From: Acidobacteriota bacterium
Lineage (GTDB): Bacteria; Acidobacteriota; Terriglobia; Terriglobales; Acidobacteriaceae
Direction of reading: 5' to 3'
DNA length: 55,402 nt
NCBI GenBank assembly: GCA_003224905.1
Contig: QIAA01000180.1
Coordinates: forward strand, 1 to 55,402
Shown here in pieces: positions 40,656 to 49,475 of this stretch. Numbering within the stretch: position 1 is the first letter of the stretch; every line of letters begins with the position of its first letter. The notes beneath the pieces were generated by a model. That model was not told where the DNA came from, did no database searches, and was given only the letters and a program-made list of their open reading frames with translations. The position numbers and the translations under genes are program-made.

Positions 40656-40753
40656 AGTAGCTCTGCGATTTCCGCGTGGTTGGCCTAAGACCGGGCAGCA
40701 ATTAGAATTCGCCTTCCGACTGTCAGCGAGTGGCAGCCGGGCAGGAGATTCTC

Positions 40754-41179
40754 ATGCCTGTCCGTAGGACGACGCCGAAGCTGTTGAGTCCGCGGGAAGC
40801 GGCCAAAGTGCTGGGGATCAGTTATCCCACGCTCAAGCGCTGGATTTATGAGGGCAAGCTGCGCACGGTCAAGACTCGGGGCGGGCACCACCGTATCCCG
40901 GAGAGTGAACTCGATCGATACCTGTACCGGGCGTTACAGAAGGTCGGATATCCGGCGCGGCGGAGCGACTATCGCCGCATCAGCGCGCGCAACCAGTTAA
41001 TCGGACGGATTGTGGATGTGAAAATCAGCGGCCTCATGGCCCAGGTGACGCTCTCAATCGCGGGTCAACACGTGACTTCGATCATTACGGCGGACGCGGT
41101 CCGCGAGATGCGACTGGAGAAAGGTCAGACGGCAGCAGCGTTGATCAAGTCGACGGAGGTAATGATCCTGCGGGTTTAA
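40754..41179 (+). CDS. HTH regulator fused to Mop/TOBE molybdate-binding domain
   Basis: 141 residues. The N-terminal MerR/excisionase-type HTH (about 10-60) has LSPREAAKVLGISYPTLKRW followed by RTRGGHHRIPESELDR-like wing residues. The C-terminal Mop domain (about 75-141) has SARNQLIGRIVDVKISGLMA, then QVTLSIAGQHVTSIITADAV, the oxyanion-binding pattern of ModE/ModC C-termini. It should repress or activate in response to molybdate or tungstate. The frame is open to a GTG at 40730, but ATG 40754 has AGGAG six bases upstream. It precedes modA by 158 bp. Confidence 0.88.
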   Translation: MPVRRTTPKLLSPREAAKVLGISYPTLKRWIYEGKLRTVKTRGGHHRIPESELDRYLYRALQKVGYPARRSDYRRISARNQLIGRIVDVKISGLMAQVTLSIAGQHVTSIITADAVREMRLEKGQTAAALIKSTEVMILRV

Positions 41180-41213
41180 GCACAGTTGCTTTGTCGAAGC
41201 GTATCAAACCGCT

Positions 41214-41276
41214 TTGACATATCGTTTGTGAACGTATTAAATAATTCGCCTCTTGAATTTCTTACGACGAGAGGCG
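41214..41276 (+). promoter_or_regulatory. Predicted sigma-70 promoter and leader hairpin of modA
   Basis: -35 TTGACA (41214-41219), 17-bp spacer, -10 TTAAAT (41237-41242). Directly after it a 7-bp hairpin CGCCTCT...AGAGGCG (41247-41276) would lie at the 5' end of the transcript. The HTH-Mop protein is a natural candidate regulator. Confidence 0.6.
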
Positions 41277-41337
41277 CCTTGCGCTCTCCAGTCTAGTCTG
41301 CAACAAGAAACTGCATGGGGAATGCGAAGGAATAAAC

Positions 41338-42168
41338 GTGGCTAACAAATACAAGTTACCTAATAGACTTACTTGCAAGTGGAAGGGGATTGTCAATCGT
41401 TGCAGTCTCACCCTTGCCGCCACCGCATTCCTTAGTTGCGTGGCCGTGGCGCAGGAAATCACTGTGGCTGCTGCTGCCGATCTGCAGTTTGCTTTTCAGG
41501 ATGTGGCGGCACGTTTTCAGAAAGAAACGGGCAAGAACGTGAAACTGATCTTCGGCTCGTCCGGCAACTTTTTCGCCCAGATCCAGAATGGCGCGCCGTT
41601 CGACTTGTTCTTCTCTGCCGATATCGAGTACCCGAAGAGACTCGAAGCCGCCGGGCTGGCCGAACCTGGAACTTTGTATCGCTACGCCACGGGGAAGATC
41701 GTGTTGTGGATAACCAACGATTCGAAGCTCGACCTGAAACGGGGCCTCCAGGTTTTGCTTGACCCGAGTATTAAGAAGATCGCGATTGCGAACCCGGAGC
41801 ACGCGCCCTATGGGGGAGCCGCTGTCGCGGCATTGCGTCACGAAAACATTTACGACCAGGCCTCCGGCAAGTTTGTGCTGGGCGAAAACATTTCGCAGAC
41901 TGCGACCTTTGTTGTGTCGGGTAGTGCAGATATCGGAATTGTGGCGCTTTCGCTGACGGTGGCGCCGTCCATGAAAACCAAGGGGCGGTACTTTGAGATT
42001 CCCGCGGACGAGTACCCGCCTATTGAGCAGGCGGCGGTGGTTATCAAGTCCTCGCAGCACAAAGACATCGCGCGGCAGTATCTGGAATTTTTGAAGACAC
42101 CGGCGATGCAGGAGCTCTTGCGAGGTTATGGGTTTTCCGTTCCGAGCAGCGCGTCAAAAACACAATAG
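41338..42168 (+). CDS. modA: Molybdate ABC transporter substrate-binding protein
   Basis: 276 residues with signal peptide (LTLAATAFLSCVAVA). ModA signatures: ITVAAAADLQFAFQDVAARF, KLIFGSSGNFFAQIQNGAPF, DLFFSADIEYPKRLEAAGL and NPEHAPYGGAAVAALR. Binds molybdate or tungstate in the periplasm. ModB and ModC are not downstream as usual; the next gene encodes an outer-membrane barrel. Start GTG 41338 with AAGGAA seven bases upstream. The adjoining HTH-Mop regulator supports the oxyanion assignment. Confidence 0.93.
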   Translation: MANKYKLPNRLTCKWKGIVNRCSLTLAATAFLSCVAVAQEITVAAAADLQFAFQDVAARFQKETGKNVKLIFGSSGNFFAQIQNGAPFDLFFSADIEYPKRLEAAGLAEPGTLYRYATGKIVLWITNDSKLDLKRGLQVLLDPSIKKIAIANPEHAPYGGAAVAALRHENIYDQASGKFVLGENISQTATFVVSGSADIGIVALSLTVAPSMKTKGRYFEIPADEYPPIEQAAVVIKSSQHKDIARQYLEFLKTPAMQELLRGYGFSVPSSASKTQ

Positions 42169-42196
42169 AGACCAGGCTCACAAGGAGAAGCTAACA

Positions 42197-43900
42197 GTGA
42201 AACCGCTAGCGTTGTTTGGTGTTTTCGTTCTGGCAGTCACCGTCTCAGTGGCCCAGACTGCCTCGCCAACAAAAAGCAGGACAGCAAAGCAACGCGCCGT
42301 GAGCGCCAAGGAGGTGCAGGAGCTTCGCGATGCGTTGACCGCGCAGCAGCAACAAACAGAGCAACAGCGCCAACAGTTAGAGCAGTTGCGCTCGCAGCTG
42401 CAGCAGTTGATTGATGCGAATCAGCAGTTGACTGCGGCTGCCCAGAAATCTCAAAGCGGTGTCGAGCAGGCGCAGAGCACTGCCGCTCAGGCGCAGCAAT
42501 CTGCTGCAGAAGCGCGACGGCTGGCGAATCAGGCTTCCGCCAACGTCGTCGAAGCCAAGACAGCGCTTTCGGTGGTCAACAGCAAATCACAGGAGGAAGG
42601 GAAGAAGATCAGCGCTCTGGAAGGTGTGCTGGGACGATTCCGCTTTAACGGCGATGTGCGGGTGCGCGGCGAAAGCTTTTTGCAGGATGGAATTCCGGAT
42701 CGCAACCGCGCCCGCCTGCGTGTCCGCTTTGGCGTTGACGGCAAGCTGACAGAAGATATCACCGGCGGAATCTATATCGCGACCGGCTCACTCGGCGATC
42801 CCACTACCACCAACGAAACGCTTACCAATTTCTTTGATCGCAAGACTATCGGCGTGGATCGGGCCTTCATCACTTACAGTCCCGTCGCCCACAAGTGGCT
42901 TTCGCTTACCGGGGGCAAGTTCGCATATCAATGGCAGCGGACCGGCACGATCGGCGACCAGGACATCAACCCGGAAGGCTTCAACGAGAAGTTCTCTTTC
43001 GATTTGAAGTCTTCCGTCATCAAGAACTTCACAATCCAAGGCATTCAATACCTTTTCAACGAAGTCAACGCTGTAGCGGGCAGCACGGCTGTCGCGGGCC
43101 AGGATTCGTATGCCCTTGGCGGCCAAATCTCGACCAAGCTGCAGATCGGGCCCTGGACTGCGACACCGTCCTTTCTCACGATGAAGTGGAATCGGCCGGA
43201 CTCGATTCTCCAGGCCAGTGCGTTTGCGCTGCAAGCGACGACCACGGGTTCATCCGGAACGACACCTGCTGGACCGTTTCCGGTGCCGGGAGAAGGGCCC
43301 GGTTGCCAGAAAGTCGTCGGCGGCCCCAGCTTTCCGCCGTGCCCATTTGCGGCCAATGGCATGACTAACGCGACGTTTGTTGCGGGGGGAAAACCTCATT
43401 TCCTTTCCGAGTTCCACTACGCCGACTTCATTCTGAACAATCAGATCAAGACCGGCTCCGAGCGTTGGCCAATCAATCTGATTCTCGAATATGAGCAGAA
43501 CCTCGGTGCGGCAGATCATCCGCTGGACGCGACGGGTGCGGTGATTTCGGATCTGGGGCCGCAAAATGAGGAGTACGGATTCGACTTCAACGTGGGCCAA
43601 ACCAGAAACAAGAATGATATTCAGATTGGCTACACCTGGTATCGGCAGGAGCAGGATTCCGTGATTGCTTCATTCGCTGAGAGCGATCAGCGCACGCCGA
43701 CCAACCTTATTCAAAATAAAATCTATGCGCTCTGGAAGGTGCGTTCAAACACAGTTGCCAGCATCACCTGGTGGCACGGCCGCGTGTTGAACTCGAATCT
43801 TGAGAACAACGCAGCTTTGGTGCAGAAGACCGTACCCACGGCGGGTGAGGCCGAGCCGTATCTCAACCGCTTTCAATTTGACTTGATCTACATGTTCTAG
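42197..43900 (+). CDS. Putative outer-membrane porin with N-terminal coiled coil
   Basis: About 567 residues with signal peptide (LALFGVFVLAVTVSVAQ). A Gln/Ala-rich coiled coil of about 140 residues (EVQELRDALTAQQQQTEQQR onwards) precedes a beta-barrel-like region with alternating aromatic and polar residues, starting FRFNGDVRVRGESF. The last residue is Phe (FDLIYMF), the sorting signal of outer-membrane barrels. Likely a trimeric porin with a periplasmic coiled-coil stalk. I chose the GTG at 42197, eight bases after AAGGAG; the frame is open to 42128. It directly follows modA, suggesting uptake of molybdate or another oxyanion across the outer membrane (inference). Confidence 0.82.
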   Translation: MKPLALFGVFVLAVTVSVAQTASPTKSRTAKQRAVSAKEVQELRDALTAQQQQTEQQRQQLEQLRSQLQQLIDANQQLTAAAQKSQSGVEQAQSTAAQAQQSAAEARRLANQASANVVEAKTALSVVNSKSQEEGKKISALEGVLGRFRFNGDVRVRGESFLQDGIPDRNRARLRVRFGVDGKLTEDITGGIYIATGSLGDPTTTNETLTNFFDRKTIGVDRAFITYSPVAHKWLSLTGGKFAYQWQRTGTIGDQDINPEGFNEKFSFDLKSSVIKNFTIQGIQYLFNEVNAVAGSTAVAGQDSYALGGQISTKLQIGPWTATPSFLTMKWNRPDSILQASAFALQATTTGSSGTTPAGPFPVPGEGPGCQKVVGGPSFPPCPFAANGMTNATFVAGGKPHFLSEFHYADFILNNQIKTGSERWPINLILEYEQNLGAADHPLDATGAVISDLGPQNEEYGFDFNVGQTRNKNDIQIGYTWYRQEQDSVIASFAESDQRTPTNLIQNKIYALWKVRSNTVASITWWHGRVLNSNLENNAALVQKTVPTAGEAEPYLNRFQFDLIYMF

Positions 43901-43952
43901 ATTTTCTTTGAGGAAAATGTTCCAGAAATGGCGAGCGTGTTAGACAGGACAG

Positions 43953-44003
43953 GGCGCTATCGACCCAGCGTTCAGGAGGCCGAACAAACGCTACGATAGC
44001 GCC
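43953..44003. other. Long hairpin downstream of the porin gene
   Basis: Outer stem GGCGCTATCG/CGATAGCGCC (10 bp, perfect) and inner stem AGCGTT/AACGCT, with a 14-nt apical loop. No T-run follows. It lies 52 bp after the porin stop and 227 bp before dapA. Terminator without U-tract or attenuator are both possible. Confidence 0.6.
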
Positions 44004-44230
44004 GCCCGCTTTCTGACCCGATGCTGAAAGCTTAGGCGAGTGTGTGCACCAATAATAGTGCATTGTCGGGTACCTGAATCGGCTCTGCTCAATTCAACTT
44101 GATGTCGTGAGATCAGTTTTTTGGATGCCGTTGTTAAGGTAATGCATAATCCAGAGCGTTTCTTGCCATGTTTGTCAGTCGTCGGCTTGTTTCGTTTTCC
44201 TCAGAGAGTTATTCGCGCTATCTTAGTGAC

Positions 44231-45355
44231 ATGCAAGTGCGCGGCTGTGGTACGGCGCTCGTTACTCCCTTTCGTCAGGATGGCTCGATTGACGACACTG
44301 CCTTGCGCAACCTCGTGGCATGGCAGGTGGAGTCCGGCATCGACTTTCTGGTGCCGTGCGGAACTACCGGTGAGGCTCCCACTCTTTCGCACGATGAATG
44401 GCTGTATGTAATCGATGTCACCATCGAAGTCGCAGCGGGGCGAGTACCCATCGTGGCGGGGGCGACGTCAAATTCCACGCATGATGCGGTGGAGAAAACA
44501 AGAGAAGCGGCCGCGCGACCGGGAGTGAACGCCATTCTCACGGCTTCGCCTTACTACAACAAGCCGACACAGGAAGGGCAGTACCAGCATTTTCGTGCAA
44601 TCGCCGAGGCTGTGGAGAAGCCTGTGATTCTCTATAACGTTCCCGGGCGGACGGGGGCCAACATCGCACCGGGCACGCTGGCGCGGCTGGGGGAAGTCCC
44701 GAACATTGTGGGTGTCAAGGAAGCCAGCGGCAACATGGGGCAGATTGCGGAGATGTGCAATCTCGTGCCCGAGAGCTTTGCGGTTCTGTCTGGCGACGAC
44801 GCTCTGACTTTGCCGGTCATCGCTCTTGGAGGGGTTGGAATTATCTCGGTGGCGTCGAATGAGATTCCACGAGAGATGGCCGAGATGACACGGGCTGCGC
44901 TGAACAACGATTGGGCAACGGCTCGGCAGATTCATCGCAAATATCTGCCGCTGATGCAGGCGAATTTTATTGAGTCCAACCCGCTGCCGGTGAAAGCCGT
45001 GTTGGCGATGATGGGGAAGATCGAAGAATTGTACCGGCTTCCGCTCGGACCTGTGCGGCGTGACACCCGTTCGAAGTTGCAGCGGATTGTAGGTGACGCG
45101 GGTCTCATCGCGAAGCCGGCGGCTCAGCAATCGGCATTGAACTTTTTTCTTTACGAAAATTGGCTCGCCGGGCCACACAAAGTGGTTCTGCATCGCTCTA
45201 CTTGTTCGCAGTGCAATCACGGCAAAGGCAGACCTGCGGGACACGGCGAGAATCACGCCCGCTGGCATGGGCCATATGCAACCCTTTCGGAGGCGCGTGA
45301 CGCTTCACATCATATGCAGGGCGTGCTGATTCGAAGCGAATGTAAGTGCATTTAG
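44231..45355 (+). CDS. dapA: 4-hydroxy-tetrahydrodipicolinate synthase with C-terminal Cys/His domain
   Basis: First committed enzyme of lysine and diaminopimelate synthesis: condenses pyruvate with aspartate semialdehyde. Core residues: PCGTTGEAPTLSHDEW, the YYNKP motif, ILYNVPGRTG with the catalytic Tyr (Y135), and GVKEASGN with the Schiff-base Lys (K163). The core ends near residue 310, the normal family length. About 60 residues follow with HRSTCSQCNHGKG, WHGPYATLSEA and a terminal C-K-C: Cys325, Cys328, Cys371, Cys373 and His321 could bind zinc. This tail is not part of DapA. Start ATG 44231; the frame is open to 44168. Followed by dapD. Confidence 0.93.
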   Translation: MQVRGCGTALVTPFRQDGSIDDTALRNLVAWQVESGIDFLVPCGTTGEAPTLSHDEWLYVIDVTIEVAAGRVPIVAGATSNSTHDAVEKTREAAARPGVNAILTASPYYNKPTQEGQYQHFRAIAEAVEKPVILYNVPGRTGANIAPGTLARLGEVPNIVGVKEASGNMGQIAEMCNLVPESFAVLSGDDALTLPVIALGGVGIISVASNEIPREMAEMTRAALNNDWATARQIHRKYLPLMQANFIESNPLPVKAVLAMMGKIEELYRLPLGPVRRDTRSKLQRIVGDAGLIAKPAAQQSALNFFLYENWLAGPHKVVLHRSTCSQCNHGKGRPAGHGENHARWHGPYATLSEARDASHHMQGVLIRSECKCI

Positions 45356-45360
45356 GAAGT

Positions 45361-45440
45361 CGGAAGTCAGAAGTCAGAATGCAGACGTAACGATGGCGCG
45401 TTCATTCTGCATTCTGAGTTCTGCATTCTGACTTCTTTTA
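45361..45440. repeat. Inverted repeat GAAGTCAGAATGCAGA
   Basis: Perfect 16-bp arms at 45370-45385 and 45420-45435, with extra partial units GGAAGTCAGAAGTC and TTCTGCATTCTGAG inside and outside. It fills the dapA-dapD spacer. It would form a stable RNA hairpin between the genes. Confidence 0.75.
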
Positions 45441-45451
45441 TACTTCCCCGC

Positions 45452-46285
45452 ATGTCTTCCCTGAAAGCCGCGATTCAACGTCTCGCCTCGCTGGGCGAGG
45501 TTGAGAGCAATCCTGAGGCCCGGCAGACCTTCCTGGAGTTTCGTGAGCAGCTCACGCACGGCAAGGTTCGCGCGGCCGAGAAGATCGACGGGCAATGGCG
45601 CGTCAATGTATGGGTGAAGCAGGGCATTCTGCTGGGATTCCGCCTTGGGCAGATCAGCGAAATGGGCGATGGTTCAGGGCTTTCGTTCGTAGATAAGGAT
45701 ACATTTCCTGCCCGCCGATTTGCCGTCAGCGATCGGGTGCGCGTGGTGCCGGGCGGGTCGTCGATTCGCGAGGGGGCGTATGTGGCGCCGTCTGTGATCT
45801 GCATGCCACCGATGTTCATTAACGTCGGGGCCTACGTGGATGAAGGCAGCATGGTTGATTCGCACGCGCTGGTCGGCTCCTGTGCACAGATCGGTAAGCG
45901 CGTGCACCTGAGCGCCGCGGCGCAGGTTGGCGGCGTGCTGGAGCCGATCAACGCCACGCCCGTAATCATTGAGGATGATGTTTTGGTTGGCGGCAATTGC
46001 GGTGTTTATGAAGGCACGCTGGTGCGCGCCGGAGCTGTGCTCGGAGCGGGAACGATTCTCACCCGGTCTACTCCACTCTATGATCTGGTGCGAGGTGAGG
46101 TATATCGTGCGACCAAGGAGGCATCGTTGGAGGTTCCGGAAAATGCCGTGGTCGTTCCGGGATCGAGAGCGGTGAAGAAGGGCAAGAGCGCGGGCTGGAA
46201 TCTGTCGCTCTATACACCCGTTATTGTTAAGTATCGGGATGAGAAGACCGAGAGCGGGATCGAATTGGAAGAGTGGTTGCGATGA
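45452..46285 (+). CDS. dapD: Tetrahydrodipicolinate N-succinyltransferase
   Basis: 277 residues, the usual length. Catalyses the succinylation step of diaminopimelate synthesis. Left-handed beta-helix with DapD signatures: [60 protein letters not shown] and [20 protein letters not shown]. Works after DapA in the same pathway, so the pair is functionally linked although a repeat-filled spacer of 96 bp separates them. The succinylase branch is therefore used in this organism. Convergent with the HAD gene, only 13 bp apart. Confidence 0.96.
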   Translation: MSSLKAAIQRLASLGEVESNPEARQTFLEFREQLTHGKVRAAEKIDGQWRVNVWVKQGILLGFRLGQISEMGDGSGLSFVDKDTFPARRFAVSDRVRVVPGGSSIREGAYVAPSVICMPPMFINVGAYVDEGSMVDSHALVGSCAQIGKRVHLSAAAQVGGVLEPINATPVIIEDDVLVGGNCGVYEGTLVRAGAVLGAGTILTRSTPLYDLVRGEVYRATKEASLEVPENAVVVPGSRAVKKGKSAGWNLSLYTPVIVKYRDEKTESGIELEEWLR

Positions 46286-46298
46286 AGAGTCTGGAGTA

Positions 46299-46958
46299 TC
46301 AAGACCTTACCTTGATCAGCAGTTTTGCTTTTCCATCCGCAGCTTGGTCTTGAGTCACCTCGATCTGGTCGAGAGATCGAACCAAGGCATCCGCTTCCTT
46401 CAACTCCGCCTTAGGAAACGTACTGGTGATCGCGATCACTTTCATTTTTCCGGCATGAGCCGCGCGAACACCCGCAGGTGCGTCTTCGATCACGAGGCAC
46501 TCTTCTGGCTTGGTCCCCAACAGTTTCGCACCTTTGAGATAAGGCTCAGGATCAGGCTTACCCTTGGTTACGTCGTCGGCAGAGACCATTATGCCCGGGG
46601 TAGGCAGATTGGCAACACGCAGCCGTCCAGTAGCCAACAGGCGAGTGCCGGAAGTGACGACACACCAGCGGCCGTCCGGGATGGAGCGCAGCAGGTCTGC
46701 CGCGCCGGGCATGACAACTACGCCGTCAGTGTCCTCGACTTCCAGGCGCTCTATCTTTCGCATTTCGGCTTCGGCATTCAGGTGTGGGGCGACCTGGCGG
46801 ACGGTTTCAATGGTGCGCCTGCCGTGTGCGGCTCGGACAACCGCGTCAGGCTCCAGATTGTTTTCTTGGGCCCATTTGCGCCACTGACGGTCTACCGAGC
46901 GGGTGGAATCGACTAGTACTCCGTCAAGGTCGAACAGAATGGCTGAGCAATTGAACAT
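46299..46958 (-). CDS. HAD-IA sugar phosphatase-like protein
   Basis: 219 residues. Nucleophile motif ILFDLDGVLVDSTRSVDRQW, motif II CVVTSGT with the conserved Thr/Ser, Lys in DVTKGKPDPEPY, and motif IV CLVIEDAPAGVRAAHAG. The pattern resembles 2-deoxyglucose-6-phosphate or YfbT-type sugar phosphatases and glycerol-phosphatases (family knowledge); exact substrate unknown. Distinct from the beta-PGM at 5093. It overlaps nothing and is separated by 64 bp from the EcsC-domain gene upstream on the same strand, so they may be one operon. Confidence 0.88.
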   Translation of the reverse strand: MFNCSAILFDLDGVLVDSTRSVDRQWRKWAQENNLEPDAVVRAAHGRRTIETVRQVAPHLNAEAEMRKIERLEVEDTDGVVVMPGAADLLRSIPDGRWCVVTSGTRLLATGRLRVANLPTPGIMVSADDVTKGKPDPEPYLKGAKLLGTKPEECLVIEDAPAGVRAAHAGKMKVIAITSTFPKAELKEADALVRSLDQIEVTQDQAADGKAKLLIKVRS

Positions 46959-47022
46959 GGCATCAGCAGCGTCGAAAAGAAATCTTCATAGTAGAAAAGC
47001 TGTTGTCTATTTCAACCGCCGA

Positions 47023-47724
47023 TTACACAGGCAGGGTGAGAGAAGTTGTCGAAGCTGTAATTGCATGCCCGGAATTGATCTTATTACGTATCTCCAAATG
47101 CCGGTTTCGAAAATGTATTCGCGCGCGCTCGCCCCAAGCGCGCACAAAGTAATAATTAAGCCCGGCGCCGATCAGGGAACTGGCGACCGGGATCAGCCTT
47201 CCAGACCACCTCTCCACCACTTCGCCACTGGCCTGCACGGCGATACGCTGGATCACACGCGGCACAAAACGATGCACCAATTCCTTCTCCAGCAGTTCGC
47301 GGCTGATATCGACTCCGGCGGCGGTAGCCACGGCGATCCAGAGTTCTGCGATCTCTTCATCGGTGTTGAATTCGAAGCCGTAGAGCAAACTTAGCTTTTG
47401 GAGGGTACGCAAAGTAATGGCTGCAAGAATGCTGAGATCGGGAACCAGGGTCAGCATGCCGCCTAATCCGAGCCCGGCGCCTTCAACGGCGGCAACCTTC
47501 ATGCCGCTGCGGACAATCCGGGTCGCCAGATTATCGAGAACGGCGGGTTCGATTGTGTAAACGCCTTGAAAGCTGCTGATGGGAAGTCCGTAGGCCGCGC
47601 GCAACTGCAGCAGAAATCGGCTGGGATCAACCTTGACTGTTTCGTAGCCCTGCTGAAGGCCTCGCCGCAGAGCGGTTTCGAGAGTGGAGCGGAGGCGGGA
47701 TTTCCGATCCTGCAGGATAGCCAT
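47023..47724 (-). CDS. EcsC-family protein
   Basis: 233 residues with the EcsC fold: LATRIVRSGMKVAAVEGAG, then GGMLTLVPDLSILAAITLRT and LQKLSLLYGFEFNTDEEIAE. Helical, with two weak hydrophobic segments (about 85-105 and 178-192), so it may attach to membranes. EcsC acts in protein secretion or envelope functions in Firmicutes; role here unknown. Divergent from the RNase J gene with an 86-bp shared promoter region. Confidence 0.85.
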   Translation of the reverse strand: MAILQDRKSRLRSTLETALRRGLQQGYETVKVDPSRFLLQLRAAYGLPISSFQGVYTIEPAVLDNLATRIVRSGMKVAAVEGAGLGLGGMLTLVPDLSILAAITLRTLQKLSLLYGFEFNTDEEIAELWIAVATAAGVDISRELLEKELVHRFVPRVIQRIAVQASGEVVERWSGRLIPVASSLIGAGLNYYFVRAWGERARIHFRNRHLEIRNKINSGHAITASTTSLTLPV

Positions 47725-47810
47725 CTGTTTCGAGATTAAACCATCTGGAAGAGATACGGAAGAAAACAGGCGCGGAAACAGCCTTATGCTACGATCAGGT
47801 ACTCCTGAAA

Positions 47811-49475
47811 ATGCCTTCTGGACAGTTGCATATCGTGCCCTTGGGCGGCCTGGGCGAGTTTGGAATGAACTGCATGGCCGTGCGCTGGGGCGAGGACATC
47901 ATTGTCATCGATGCAGGGCTCATGTTCCCGGAATCGGAGCTGCTCGGCGTCGATATCGTGGTTCCGGAGATTTCTTACCTCATCGAAAATCGCGAGCACG
48001 TGCGCGGGATTATTTTGACTCACGGGCACGAAGATCACATTGGCGCTCTGCCCTGGTTTTTGAGTGAGCTCAATGTTCCGGTCTGGGGCACTGAGTTCAC
48101 CCTTGCCTATGTGGAAGACAAGTTGGACGAGCATGGCTTGCTCGACAGTTCTGACTTGCGTGAGATCAAGCCCGGCGATCGCTTCAAGATTGGCCCATTC
48201 ACGGTTCATCCGATTCAGGTGACGCACAGCCTCGTGGATTGCATTGCGCTGGCCATCCATACGCCTCTGGGTGTGGTCATGCATACCGGCGATTTCAAGG
48301 TTGACCCCACGCCCACCGACACCCGGCTTTTTGATTTGCACGCTTTCGCGGAGTACGGAAAAGAAGGGGTGCTGGCACTCTTTCAGGATTCAACCAATGT
48401 GGAGCGCAGGGGCTACACTCCGAGCGAGCGCGCGGTGCGGCGCAAATTCGATGAAGTCTTCGCGCGCACCCAGCGCCGCCTCTTCATCTCCTGTTTTTCC
48501 TCATCTATCCATCGCATCAAGCTGGCAGTGGAACTGGCCTGGGAACACGGTAGGAAAGTTGCATTCATCGGGCGGTCGATGACTAGTTCGGCTGAGATCG
48601 CCGAAGACCTGGGGTACATCGAGATCCCTGAAGGATTGTTGATTCATCCTGGGGAGATGAAGAATTTCCCGCCGGAAAAAGTCTGCGTGCTGATCAGCGG
48701 CACGCAGGGCGAACCGATGTCAGCGCTATCGCGCGCCGCGGTGGATAACCACAAGCACGCCAAAATCGAGAAGGGCGATACGGTCGTGCTTTCGTCGCGC
48801 ATCATCCCGGGAAATGAGAAGACGATTTATCGCATGATCGATCACTTGTTCCGGCGCGAGGCGCACGTGATCTATGAAGATGGGTCATCGCCGCCGGTGC
48901 ATGTCAGTGGGCACGCCAGCCAGGAAGAATTGAAGCTGATCATCAATCTGGTGAAGCCGAAGTACTTCATTCCGATTCATGGTGAGTACCGGCAACTGAA
49001 GCTGCATGCTGAATTGGCCGGGTCAATGCACGGGTCAGTAGGAAGCGTGATACTGATCGAAAGCGGCGACGTTCTGGAGTTGGACGAACTGGGCGCGCGC
49101 AAGGCCGGGCGGGTAAACGTAGGGCGAGTATGTATAGATTCGGGGTCGCGGACAGACGTCGTAGAAGACCTCGTGATCAAAGACCGGCGACATTTGAGCA
49201 AGGATGGGATTGTGTTGCCGATCATTGCGATCAATAAGCTTTCCGGACGTGTTGAGACCTCTCCGGAGATTGTGGCGCGCGGGTTCTCGCTCGGTGAAGA
49301 CGGATTCATGGATGGGGCACGGCAGATCGTCATGCAAACTCTTGAACAGTCGAGCGAGGAAGAGAAAGCGGATTACGGCGTGATCAAAGAGAAGATCCGG
49401 GCAGATTTGAAGCGGTATATCTCCAAGCAGACGCAAAAGCGGCCGCTGATTATGCCGGTGATTCTGGAGATTTAA
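47811..49475 (+). CDS. rnj: Ribonuclease J
   Basis: mRNA- and rRNA-processing enzyme with endo- and 5'-exonuclease activity, 554 residues. The metallo-beta-lactamase zinc motif is ILTHGHEDHIGALPWFL (H71, H73, D75, H76), further ligands in MHTGDFKVDP. The beta-CASP domain includes FISCFSSSIHRIKLAVELA and VCVLISGTQGEPMSALSR, with HVSGHASQEELK toward the C-terminus. Normal length and no gaps. It converges with the higA gene, their ends overlapping by 4 bp. Confidence 0.96.
   Translation: MPSGQLHIVPLGGLGEFGMNCMAVRWGEDIIVIDAGLMFPESELLGVDIVVPEISYLIENREHVRGIILTHGHEDHIGALPWFLSELNVPVWGTEFTLAYVEDKLDEHGLLDSSDLREIKPGDRFKIGPFTVHPIQVTHSLVDCIALAIHTPLGVVMHTGDFKVDPTPTDTRLFDLHAFAEYGKEGVLALFQDSTNVERRGYTPSERAVRRKFDEVFARTQRRLFISCFSSSIHRIKLAVELAWEHGRKVAFIGRSMTSSAEIAEDLGYIEIPEGLLIHPGEMKNFPPEKVCVLISGTQGEPMSALSRAAVDNHKHAKIEKGDTVVLSSRIIPGNEKTIYRMIDHLFRREAHVIYEDGSSPPVHVSGHASQEELKLIINLVKPKYFIPIHGEYRQLKLHAELAGSMHGSVGSVILIESGDVLELDELGARKAGRVNVGRVCIDSGSRTDVVEDLVIKDRRHLSKDGIVLPIIAINKLSGRVETSPEIVARGFSLGEDGFMDGARQIVMQTLEQSSEEEKADYGVIKEKIRADLKRYISKQTQKRPLIMPVILEI

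Noticed and set aside
44468..45268. Minus-strand 266-codon frame over dapA
   Set aside because: Antisense to a clear DapA with catalytic residues; no domain.
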